Assembly: GCA_030512335.1 (NCBI GenBank)
Contig: JAULSU010000005.1
Span: 1,736,001 to 1,800,000 of the forward strand
From: Immersiella caudata
Taxonomy: Eukaryota > Ascomycota > Sordariomycetes > Sordariales > Lasiosphaeriaceae
DNA: 64,000 nucleotides
Direction: 5' to 3'
The notes under the pieces are model-generated. The model made no database searches. It saw nothing but the letters and a program-made list of their open reading frames with translations, and had not been told where the DNA came from. The position numbers were made by a program, and so were the translations under genes. Numbering within the stretch: the first letter of the stretch is position 1; each line of letters starts with the position of its first letter. Below, in pieces: positions 31,033 through 40,981 of the stretch.

Positions 31033-32268
31033 CTTGCCGACCGTCGTATTGAAGATGGAGGAATTCGCAGCGTTCGAGCGTGATCACGGTGTTCTGCAAG
31101 GGCGAGTGTCGGTGTGTTGTGTGTCGCCGATGGCAGCGCCGAAGAGGGGGTCCACACGTCCACGTCACAGGGCTTCAGACAGTTGGCAGGCGCGATGGCC
31201 AAGACAGGTGAGGAGGAGCGGAGGTGGAGAAGGGAGGACTGAGAGAAAAGGCGGAGGCGTTTGGCAAATTCATGAAGCTCTCCTACAACAAAATGATAAT
31301 TAGAGTTGACAGGTGTGGATGTGTGGGTGAGAGAGGCGGAGGTTCTGCCAATGCCAATTGTTTCCGGTCCGTTGCCCTGTGAATGAAGGCCCGCGTTGGA
31401 AAATTGGAAGGAGGCTGGCCTGCCCGCTCTAGCCGAAAGCGTGTTGGCGCTGATTTTTACCGCCAGCCGTCACCGCCTTTGGGGTGCCAATGCGGGGCCC
31501 AAGCGAGCCAGTGCGCACGGGTGGTCCAAGCTTCCCAATTGCCCCCCCTTGCATCTGAGATTGATGCTCCGTCTTGGCGCTGAATCACGGCTGAGAGCTT
31601 CCATTGCGTCTTCACAGGTCGAGGCTCCTTCCAGGACGAAACCTCACCCACGCTGACACGTTTGGGGTGCATACCAAGGTTGGCCTTACCAGGGGCCAGC
31701 ACGACGGACGCCGAGACTCTGCCATGCTTCCACCAGTTCCACCCACTGCACTATTTCCAGGTTGGCCCTAACCCTAGTGCTGTCAAACAGCACAACAATC
31801 CACGTTGACTCCGGTCAGTGCCAGAGATCGTCCGTCTGATTCGATGGTTTCCATGCCCCGGAGAGCGGATGCGATAAGAACACTCAGGGTTCAATATCCA
31901 TCAACGAACAGAACATGGTCGAATGGTGTAGTTGGTTATCACGTCAATCTAGCACACCGAAGGCGTTGAATATCTTTGGTGTCAGCTGTGCTTTCTTTTT
32001 TTTCCCTCCAAGCTTATCCCACCATTTCCTCCTCAGGAATCGTGAGACGAAATAACGATCCAACCGCAAGAGGCACCAGTGCTGCTGATAGCTTCTGATC
32101 TAAGAATTGATCTATCTACCTCTCCATCTAATCTAAGCTCCAAAACAGGCTGTGCTAGACAAAGGGAAAGTGGACAATCCGACAAAGGGAACAATGCTTC
32201 TATCTCTACACCCAAACACCCTTGTATATGCAACGCCACGCTCGCTGGTCCAGGAAATCCAAGGATGG
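31033..32268. other. Intergenic with a tRNA-like relic
   Basis: About 1.2 kb holding the promoter of the coiled-coil gene, a degraded tRNA-like sequence at 31918-31990 (listed separately) and the 3' region of the multicopper oxidase. No coding gene was seen. Confidence 0.45.
31918..31990 (+). pseudogene. tRNA-like relic (5' half resembles tRNA-Val)
   Basis: The sequence starts GGTCGAATGGTGTAGTTGGT and continues TATCAC, which matches the acceptor 5' strand and D arm (A box) of fungal tRNA-Val. The anticodon arm that follows does not pair well, the T arm is reduced to GCGTTGAATATC, and the expected TTCGACC acceptor strand is missing. A run of eight T, a possible polymerase III terminator, begins about 20 bp later. 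It is read as a decayed tRNA or a 5'-half insertion, not a functional tRNA. Confidence 0.35.
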
Positions 32269-34340
32269 TTAGGCCAAAAGCCTGCGAGTCGGGGTATCCG
32301 GAATGGGGCCGTTGATAGGCTTGCACTTGGTGGTCGTCGCATTGAAGTACTCGTACATCTGCGGGGCATGAGTCAAGTTGCCCATGACGCTTCCGCCATA
32401 GGTCAGGTAACTCTGGCTTTCCTCGAAGGGGATCTCCATGATCTGTTCAGCGTCGCCAACAACCCAAACCATCTGCATACCCATCATCATGTGAGCGAGG
32501 ATATGGCAATGGATCATCCACACTCCGGCATCTGTCTTCCGGATGCGCCAACCGCGCCAGCCGCCGACCTCGCCAGCAGCGACGGTCTGGTTGTACTTGA
32601 ACAGCATCGTCGTGTCGCGCTTGACCGGACGGTAGCCGAGCTTCTCAATCTTGGCGTTGTTCGCGTTGGCATCATATGCACCCCTTCCGCTGCCGATGTC
32701 GTAATAGTGCTTGCTGTGTGCGTGGAAGGGATGTGTTCCCAGCCGCCCCGAGTTCCCGATCAAAGCTCCCCTGTTCTGCAGGATAATTTCGATGACTTCA
32801 CCGACCTTGGCAGGGAATGAGCGGGTCGCGGGATCCCACCCGAAGTTTTTCAGCGCCGCGTCGTAGTTCGGGACGGCATCTTGTCCACGTTGGTAGATGT
32901 CCACCAAAGCGGGCGTTTGGTAGGTGTCTTCGGTCCATGACAAGTGTGCAAGTTCCCAAACAACCCTTCCTGTCACGCTATCTTGCACTAGATCCACGTC
33001 GACGATCACGCGGCGGGTGACTTCATCGGCGGTGGGTGCCTTGTTCCTGTCGGGGAAGAGCGGCAAAAAGGTATACTCCATCCAGTCACCGACTTGTTCC
33101 GGCAGGGCGATGACGGGCTCAGCCGGGGCGCCGGGAATCTCGGCGGAAGACTTGTATCGGAGGACAGCATATCCGCGCACCGTGACGGGATCCTCGCTGT
33201 CGCGGGTCTCCCACTGGAGAAAATAGGTAGACTTCCCATCTGCGTCAAGCTCCTCCTGAGTCTTGGTCTTGAAGAGGAGGTCGAAGCGCTGACCCGGGCC
33301 GAACTGGATGTGGTCAGTGTGGGCGGGCTGGTTGTACTCAGCGCCATCGACCTGGATAATGGTCAAGTTGTCGTGGCCCTCAAATCCCATGGTCAAGAAC
33401 GACAAGCCCATGGCGCCAATGATACGGAAGCGATACGTCTTGTCCGGCTCCACATCAATGACGGAAAGCTCGCAGTTGCTTGAGGTAGCCTCTTGCTCCA
33501 TCTCGTTGTCCCGTGGACGGAGACGATAACCGTAAGACTGAACACCGTGGCTGCTTTGACCACTCTCATGGCCGACATTGTCGCCGTGACCACCACTCCC
33601 ATGGCCATTGGCGCCACTCGCAGGACCAGCACCGTTCCCTTTCGATGAGCCATCCGTGGCGACCTTGGCGACCGCTCCACCCTTTCCATTGAGGAGGATG
33701 CCATCCGTCGCGCCAGGCCATTTAAACGGGTTACCAGTCAAATCTCCAGCCATTTGGTGATCGGATTGCGAGAAGAAGTCCTCAAAATGAAGAATGCGCT
33801 CGTCGTCATAGTCGTATGGCGAGGTACCGCAGTCGTTGATGACCAGGGGGCCAGAGCAGCTCATGGCCTGCATGCCAACGTGGGAGTGGTAGTAATAGGT
33901 GCCTGAATCCTCAGATCCGGTGGAGAGCTCGTAGTCGAAAAAGTGGCCTGGCGGGATCGGCCACTGCGAGGCCAGTGGCGTTCCGTCCGCAAAGGGGGAC
34001 ATTTTTTGGGAAAGGCCATGCCAATGCTGAGGATTGTTAGCTTCAATTGAGCGGCAAATCGAAAGAGGTTAGGTACCATCGTGAGATTTTGATCAGCCAT
34101 GTCATTGTATACCCGAATCCAAGTCACTCCGCCGGGAAGGATGTCGAGGGTTGGCCCGGGGCTCGATCCGTTAACGATGACGCTTGTTCGTGTTTCACAC
34201 GCTGTGGTGATCTCTTGGTATGTGACTCTGAGGATGTGGTCTGGGGTGAAGCTGGAATCATGCACAGCAGCGCCGGTGGCGAGCGCTGTTGATGACAGCC
34301 AGCTGCCCGCCAGCAGGGCTGAGATCGTGTGTGCTTTCAT
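32269..34340 (-). CDS. Secreted multicopper oxidase, L-ascorbate-oxidase-like
   Basis: Oxidises small organic substrates while reducing oxygen to water through four copper ions; likely extracellular. Exons 34340-34077 and 34026-32269 (50-bp intron, phase 0) give 673 residues. A signal peptide is visible (basic MKAH, hydrophobic ISALLAGSWLSSTALATG). All four copper motifs are intact: HWHG at 89-92, read directly across the splice, HSH at 135-137, HPFHAH at 520-525 and HCHILAHMMMGM at 594-605, with Met605 as the probable type-1 copper axial ligand. The HxxHMMMGMQMVW ending is typical of fungal ascorbate-oxidase-like enzymes and differs from true asco-laccases, which also end in DSGL. Residues of about 203-266 form an unusual Gly/His/Asn-rich insert of roughly 60 residues between the first and second cupredoxin domains. 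Many N-glycosylation sites. A TATA box lies 94 bp upstream of the ATG. Confidence 0.9.
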
Positions 34341-34433
34341 GTTCGGTCGGGTCAGAAAAGACTGCCACTGGTAAAGATGATTATGATTGTGTGAGAATGG
34401 TGGTCCTGAGAGATGATGTGCATGGCCGAGCAG

Positions 34434-34441
34434 TTATATAT
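34434..34441 (-). promoter_or_regulatory. TATA box of the multicopper oxidase gene
   Basis: The minus strand reads ATATATAAC here, 94 bp upstream of the start codon at 34340. That short distance suggests a brief leader and a strong, regulated promoter. Confidence 0.5.
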
Positions 34442-35490
34442 CATGATTGTCAAATGGTTTCGGGCTGGGTAGTTGCCCGGCTGGTTGCCTTGCCACTGGC
34501 CAGAGGCTACTAGAGAGTCGCAAGCCATTGTGCGGGCCACCCATCACTGCCACGGGAATGGCACCAAGTCGGTGCGCGAAACCAAAGACCTGGCACGCTC
34601 GGAAACCCTCAGCCACTGGCCGCGGAGATTGGATAGACGAGTCTGGGAGGAGATGGATCGAGCCTCTGGGGGCGGGAGCAGCAAGCGGCTCGCCGATCGC
34701 GCCTCGACGGTTCACCGTGCCGGCCACGGGCTAACAATAAAAGTAGATAGTCGCTCCATGACGCGCCGCGGTGCACTCTGGCATGTTGGATAGAGGTGGG
34801 TTGAAGAGGGTCCTAACCCCGAGTTCCCGAGGTTTCAACAGCTGCACTGGTTCTCTTCCGTAGCATTGAATATTTCGGACGAGCGTTAGCGGCGATAATC
34901 GAACGGATGCGCTGTGCTTTGCGTGAAGGGCTCACAGATTTTAAGGTTTGCTATGTTTTCAAGTGCACCTGTGTCTCGGCACGAACGGTTCCTTCGCAGC
35001 TGCCGCTTGACGTCGGGTGTTTTTGGCTTGGCAGAGGTTCGTTTGCTGGGGGCGGGGCCGAATCAACCATCGTCCGCCCAACTGGCAGCTCACACCGCGA
35101 CTCGCTGTGTTGGCAAACACATCTGCTACCTACACGCACCACCTAGTCATGGGCGCCTGAATTTGGAATAGTTCCGTTTGGCTTACAGGCGTCCCCCTTT
35201 TTCTCCTATCTTCTCCCTGCGCTTCAGTCCGCAACCGCTCCCTCCGACTCGCCGCCGCCAGCCATTTGCGTGGGAGACCGACCGCTGACGTCAACCCCCT
35301 GATGCGCGTGATACCTGCCATCCACAACGCCATCGTGCATACCCAAAAATCAAGCCAGCGTCGTCCAAGCTTCGGTTTTCTTTGGGCTTTCAGCCTCACG
35401 GATGGGCCTGAACCGGTGTGGCGGCTGGAAAGTCAAACTCAATTTGCTGAAGGCGCTGCTCGCCTAGCGACAAAGTTGACGCGAGACGAC
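34442..35490. other. Divergent intergenic region, about 1 kb
   Basis: Promoters of the multicopper oxidase (minus) and the PXB protein (plus). The stretch 35185-35265 is CT-rich, as in leaders. The plus frame is open from 35266 (an ATG) into the PXB gene, so its 5' limit is uncertain. Confidence 0.45.
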
Positions 35491-37775
35491 ATGCTGGAGG
35501 TCCACCAGGCCGAAGGCGCGGGCTTGGAAGCTTGTTCGGCGCCTGCGATCGAAGCCCCCGACATATTGACTTCTCCCCAGCTGCACGCACTCTTCGACAT
35601 CCTTACCCACCACGAGACGTACGCAGAGGTGGAGCGATTCAAAGATCCAGCCACGATCGCTCAGTATGGCTATCCGTTTATGCGTCGCGGCTCCGAGGGC
35701 ACGGCCTCCTACGCTACTCGCTCATCGGCGCCCCTTCTTGCCGACCTATTGCGAAGTATCGTCCTGCCCATCCCCGGTGTTCGGGATCTGCCCCCAGAAT
35801 TTTGGCACACAAGGTTCCAAGGGGTCCTGTCCAAGCTCAGTGATGCCGAACTCTCCGAAAGCTACGACAAGGGCGTCCTAGGCACTAGGAAGACCTTAGC
35901 GACCGCCGCTTCTGTCGTCCACGAAGCCGTATCCAGGGGGATGCTAGGAGGGGTTTCGCAGCACCCGAGCAAAGATCTCACCAAGCCCTATGACAGGACC
36001 AGAGCAACAGAACTCGTGCGAGCCTGGGAAGATATGGTCCATGAACTGGTATGTGGGAACCTCGTCGATGAGCTCTTCACCTGTGCAGCGGAGCGGCCGA
36101 GCCTCGAGGAACACTCCCCAGCCGTCCAGGCTGCTGCGGATTATGTCATTATTCAGTGAGTGCCTCCGAAATCAAGCTTACGATCTGGTATCTCATTGAT
36201 TCCCAGCCTTGCCACATTTATCCACCATGTCTTTGTTCTGTCTCCAGAGGGGCCGTACTTGCTCAAGCTTGCAGAGTACATTCATAAGTTGATACCCTAC
36301 ACCATGGTTCGCCAGACGCTCCGCATCGGGAATGCCGCCACCATGATCAACGGGATGACACGCTTGTTGCTGGCCAAAATGGGCATGGGTGCAGTGTCAA
36401 ACTGGGTTGGACTCACCCAGAATGCCGACGATGGTATGAATCTGCTACAACGGTACGTTCAGTAACAGTCCAGCAAGACAAAATATTGATTCTTAACTGT
36501 CTTAGAATCATCTCCCTAGTCCTGTCTTGGGACTGTTCTGACTTTCGCAAGACTGTCGATAAGATCGAAAAGTCAACAAGAGGCCCGCCTCAGGAGTACC
36601 TCGATATAATCAGAGAATATGTAGGAAGGAGTAGACTAGAGCATGACAGCTCCCGGAACAAGAGCGTTCACTCTGAGGTTTCCATCATTGCGGTCATTCT
36701 CGACAATGCCAAGCCGGGCTTGCTCAAATCACTATCAGCAAGCCAGCATTCCCAGTGCCTCGAATACTACTCAGCGCTCTTGGCTATTCGAGACCGTGAA
36801 GAAATCACCAAAGCGTTGTGTCGTCAGAACCCCGACCTTTTCAGCCGGGGGGTTCGAGATGCTGTCAGTGCATTTGACCATATCATTCGGTCTCTTCATG
36901 AGAAGGTGGATCTCCGCGAGCACATATCGGCCGCTGAGACTTTCATCGCCGACTTCATCGAGACAAGCAGGGCCAAGAGAACACCGAACGGTATTTCAAA
37001 CAATACGGCAGTCGACTTCGAAACGTCTGGGGCGAAAACACGAGCACCATCGATCGAAGACTATGTCAGTTTACTCAGAAGAAGCCGCCATTTTCTCTAC
37101 AACTGGCTACACCAAGTGGCCGGTCAGTGTCCTGAGATCCGGGAAGACTTTCGCGCGTGGGCAAACAGAACCATCAGGATCTTCAGACAGGGCCGACGGA
37201 CGCCCTGCGTTCCACCGTCCGAAGGCGTTCCAGCCACTGGAGTGGACACGCAGCGAAAAGGTGCCGCGGGGGCGTTGAGTAGTAATCTCCAAGCCCTCTA
37301 CGCCGCGTTGCCCGCCACAGTCAAGCCATCAGTTATCGCGGCCGTGGATGCCCACGCTAAGTATCTCACAGAATTGGAGACCCTCTCGCTCAAGCGAATG
37401 CAGCATATCCTGGATGACATGCCAGGCGACGGCATCCTGTCCGTGGATGACAACCCAGAATGCGACGCAAACAAGATTAGTATCTGTGGACCGGGTATGT
37501 TCCTCTCGCGCTGGCAGCAACTCTTGGACGATACTGTCGTCGCGCCGTATGTGCCTAGTGGACCGCTCCGTCGTGGGAAAGATGTAAAGGGGTCCCTTGC
37601 TCAGGGGAAAACGGTTAGTGCTGCGGCCAAGGATGGTTGGGATCCGTCCGCGTTGGCAAAGCTAGCTGAACGGGATGCACCCCAGCCACCAGAGGTGACT
37701 GCCGTTGTGGAAGCATTGGGAGATCCATTCTGCGAGCTTCTTGTGGATCTCCTGAGCAGGAAGGGTGTCGAATAA
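35491..37775 (+). CDS. PX-associated (PXB) and DUF3818 domain protein
   Basis: Three exons, 35491-36155, 36207-36452 and 36506-37775, with introns of 51 and 53 bp, both in phase 2, give 726 residues. The N-terminal domain is a PX-associated (PXB) domain, recognised by LTSPQLHALFDILTHHETYAEVERFKDP and YGYPF. DUF3818 follows, with YVIIHLATFIHHVFVLSPEGPYLLKLAEYIHKLIPYTMVRQTLRIGNAATMINGM and KMGMGAVSNWVGLTQNADDGMNLLQRIISLVL. Yeast YPR097W has the same partners around a phosphoinositide-binding PX domain and acts in lipid traffic; here no PX domain can be identified in the middle, so membrane binding would have to use something else. The C-terminus is helical. ATG 35491 is chosen because the family begins shortly before the LTSPQLHAL motif; an in-frame ATG at 35266 would add 75 residues without resemblance. 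Confidence 0.82.
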
Positions 37776-38179
37776 GGCCTCGGTAGAAAGCATATCTTAG
37801 TGTGGCGGAAGCACAGATGACATGATGATACGGAAAGAATTAGGATACGAGCATCACATGATAACGTTCACTCTCGCAAGCACGTGTGAGATCGAGGGCG
37901 CGGAAAGTAGACCATCATGGTGGGTTCATCCGTGAATGACAGTGATTTTAATTCAGGGTATTAATCGTCCCATTGCGTTTCCATGCATCAAACGAAACCG
38001 TTCTGAACTTCAAATCAATCGTTGCCGACCCTAAAACATGACCCCAAGAATGAACGTCGGCGCAATGGCCTATGAGATACTGAAGCCCGAGAATAGCCGT
38101 TGTCCGTTGCCGTGAAGCAGATGCGAGTCGTCAAGGAATGTGAACGATGCGAAAGTCTTGTAGAGAGCTTGGGGATAGC
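37776..38179. other. Intergenic between convergent genes
   Basis: About 400 bp holding the 3' regions of the PXB and metallothionein genes. Nothing else was seen. Confidence 0.5.
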
Positions 38180-38327
38180 TTATTTGCCGCAGCCGGAGCA
38201 AGAGCCTGTGGATGGCGGTGTCAGTTAACGTTGCATGCTGATAGAGGAACTACTGGGAGCACGAACAGCTGCCGGAGGAGCAGGTGCAGGAGCTCGAGGA
38301 GCCAGAGCAGCCGCAGTCACCCTTCAT
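38180..38327 (-). CDS. Copper-metallothionein, spliced, 28 residues
   Basis: Binds Cu(I) through Cys thiolates and buffers copper in the cytosol. Exon 1 is 38327-38267, exon 2 is 38205-38180, with a 61-bp intron (38266-38206) that uses the non-consensus donor GTTCGT and a CACAG acceptor. The spliced product has seven Cys, at 5, 7, 14, 16, 21, 23 and 26, as CxC pairs separated by Gly and Ser. It begins MKGDCGCSG and ends CSGCGK. The Neurospora copper-metallothionein is 26 residues with the same seven Cys and the same GDCGCSG start, and its gene also has one intron. Without splicing the frame ends at a TAG after 24 residues and loses the last Cys. The GTTCGT donor is used a second time in this window, in the eL13 gene. 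The frame is too short for ordinary ORF scans. Confidence 0.87.
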
Positions 38328-38485
38328 TTTGGTGGTTTGTTGGTTTTGGTGGGGTTGGGCCTTGAAGACGGAGATTGATGAATGCGGGGAATCGAGTTGA
38401 ACTTTTGAGTGTCTTGCTTGTTGCTTGTTGCTTGTGTTGGATGGAGGGAGGAGATTTGATGCAGAGGTGGGAAGATCTAGGGATA

Positions 38486-38492
38486 CTTATAG
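38486..38492 (-). promoter_or_regulatory. TATA box of the metallothionein gene
   Basis: The minus strand reads CTATAAG, about 160 bp upstream of the ATG at 38327, followed by an AC/T-rich leader. Strong TATA promoters are usual for metal-induced metallothionein genes. No copper-factor element was identified with confidence. Confidence 0.45.
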
Positions 38493-40086
38493 AGATGGAG
38501 GCACCAGAATGTGATTTCCTCGGCTGACCTCACATCTCTTGCGCGGTTTGTGCCGGTTTGCGTTCTTTGTGCTGGTTCTTTCCGCTTCGGGATGGCCCAC
38601 AAGCTTCCAGCAGCGTCCACCACTGGCGCGTCCACCACTGGCTGACACCTGGTGGAGGGGGACTCCGCCACACCTACCGCCAAATCGGATTGTCAGACCA
38701 CCGACGCGGTGTGTCCCGATTGCACCGAGGGCTATCGGCTCCTTGGACGAACACGGGGTGGGATGCCATGAGGCCGGCGACTGATAGGGCCGGGGACGCT
38801 CGCCCAGGGGATCTCCAGCGCTGTGCAATGCCAGCCTTCGGATCGGCAGCACGCGGGGTCGAAGCGCCAAGACCGCCAGTGCGTCATGCTCCACGTCCCT
38901 TGAGAGATTTGTGCGTGAATCTCGTCCAGCAACCTTCACCTGCCAGCGACTAGCCGCCACGCCCATCCCTTCTCATCACAAGCTGCCGATTGATCATCCC
39001 AATGATCGGTAAACGTCCCTCCGTCGCTTTGCGCCTCGTCAAAAACCCTTCGACCAGTCATCACGCACCGCTGAAGTCATCGGCTTGCCCCGCATTTGTC
39101 ATCGAATCCACGAAAACCAGCTGCGGCATTCTCACCCCACGCGCTCCGCGATGACAGTTCCTCCTCGGAGCTGGGCACTTACGTTTCTGTTTGTCGTCAG
39201 GCAGTTCGGTGTTTTCCGGGGAAATAAAGTGATCAGGCTAGAACGTCGTCGATGCAGGGCCTTCAATTGCCCTGCATGCTAGAAGCTCTGCGGGTCATTT
39301 GATGACCACGAATCTTTATCGCTGGACCGCCAAGTCGGTGCTCCTGCATTGCAGCCTGCAGCGTGCGACCCAGCGTTGCCACTTGACCACACTCCGATCG
39401 GGGACCACGCGGCGACTCCAGGTCGGCTCGGCGTCACCGGCAGCCCCCTTCCGTGTTGGTTCGGAGCTGAGCTGAGGAACGGCCTTTTCTTCCCAAATGC
39501 AAGCATTTTGCACTGGTTTTTGCAGCGGAGCAGGCTGGCTGGCTGAAGCCGGTCAGCCGGGACACCGCCGACTGCTGACCTGGTGGGAGAACACGCTACA
39601 CTGAGCCGCTCAACAGCTAGTTGTGTGCGACAAGTCGACGATACACAAACCCATGGACCAGGATTGCAGGCATACACCGCAGTTCCGAGCTGTTCACAAC
39701 GGTTACTGCTAACCCATTTCTCTCATGGCACCGGCAGGTCGCTTGGACGTCGGCTGCTGGCTGCGAAAATCGGCCCATGTTGTGCGCGGAGCTGCCTCTG
39801 CGTCGGAGCTTTTTCGTCATCACCACCAGCGAAACACCGCACCGACGACATCGGCCGATGTTCATCTTTCACCCGTTCATCATATTCACATCAGTAGGAT
39901 ATGCGACTGCAACATTGTTTACTCGATACCCCGAGCGCCAAATGGCCCATGCGATGGAGTCATCGCAGCCAAACCATCGTATGTTTTGCAGTGGGCACAG
40001 GGTGTTGAAACCAACCTGAAATCTGGGTCGGCCATCATCGAACGATGCTCGACTGAAAACATTGCCATCGCCTCAGTGATTGTGTC
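38493..40086. other. Intergenic, about 1.6 kb
   Basis: Upstream sequence of the metallothionein (minus) and of the small Pro-rich gene (plus). A short imperfect repeat, GCGTCCACCACTGG, occurs twice back to back at about 38613-38641. Remaining frames are short shadows. Confidence 0.45.
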
Positions 40087-40093
40087 TATAAAA
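40087..40093 (+). promoter_or_regulatory. TATA box of the small Pro-rich gene
   Basis: A perfect TATAAAA, followed about 115 bp later by an ATG in good context (AACAACATGT). It is the best-matching TATA box on the plus strand of the window. Confidence 0.55.
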
Positions 40094-40208
40094 GAGAACC
40101 ACATTGATCGTCCATCTCAATGATAACATTCCCTTTGAGTCCATAATCCCAACACAGTACTTCGCAGGCGAAGAAACACCTCGTCTATTTCACAAGCCAG
40201 CCAACAAC

Positions 40209-40517
40209 ATGTCGTTCATTCCGAGTCATCGCCGACAAAATTCCACAAACCCCCGACCCGGGAGCTCCAATTTTCCCCGAATGTCAATGAGGTCAAACTC
40301 GACAAGCTCTCAGCAAGCACGGCCGGCTCCCCGACCTGCGCCCACACGCGATGACAGCGCCACCAGAACGCAGATGAACCAGACTCTAGCCATCGCCATG
40401 ATGACTAGTCCTGTCAATCCCCTTCCGTTCCCGCTGCCAATTCCCCTTGGTGTTACCATGCTAGTCACCCCTTCAAGTGGCGGCAAAGGCAACACGTCAG
40501 TGGGTACGAGGCGCTGA
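40209..40517 (+). CDS. Small Pro/Ser-rich protein, 102 residues, unknown
   Basis: A complete frame from ATG 40209 (context CAACAACATG) to the stop at 40517; it remains open up to 40104, but the ATG there lies only 11 bp after the TATA box and cannot be in a normal transcript. The N-terminal 60 residues are Arg/Ser/Asn/Pro-rich and disordered (MSFIPSHRRQNSTNPRPGSS, then many Ser and Pro). A short hydrophobic segment, PVNPLPFPLPIPLGVTMLV, follows, and the end is Gly/Ser-rich with two terminal Arg. There is no signal peptide. The Pro-rich hydrophobic run could be a membrane-binding loop or an SH3-type ligand. It is supported by its promoter and compositional shift only; no homologue is known to me. 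Confidence 0.55.
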   Translation: MSFIPSHRRQNSTNPRPGSSNFPRMSMRSNSTSSQQARPAPRPAPTRDDSATRTQMNQTLAIAMMTSPVNPLPFPLPIPLGVTMLVTPSSGGKGNTSVGTRR

Positions 40518-40981
40518 TGTCACGGCATACTTCACGAATCTTCCGCGTTGGTCGAAGGGCGGCCCCCAGAATCTTCCCCACATCATTTTCAGAAACAAAC
40601 ACGCACTCTCAAGCAGCGGGCCGCCTTAGCATGCACTTCATGACCTCCCGGTAGGGCACTGCTTTGTCACGCCACCAATATCAAGACGGCAGAACTGAGA
40701 CGAAGGCACCTACTGTGAGAAAACTACAGCAGCAGCTCCCTGGCGAAGGATCTTGACGGAATTCCACCAACCCCAGGAGGGTAGGGCCAACGACGCTTGG
40801 GGTTTGCGAGGATTTCCGGTTGAGAGCAGTGCTCCACCCGCAAAGCACATTCATCACGAGAGAGCTGGCAAATCGAGAATCTATGGAGTTGCGGCGTTTT
40901 GAATTCCAAGTTTGGAAACGGGTCCTTCATGTTCTTTGATTGCTATACCAGCTGTGTACAGACTAGATCCTATCACGACAT
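40518..40981. other. Intergenic between convergent genes
   Basis: About 460 bp; 3' regions of the small Pro-rich gene and of the acidic protein gene. Nothing else was seen. Confidence 0.5.
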
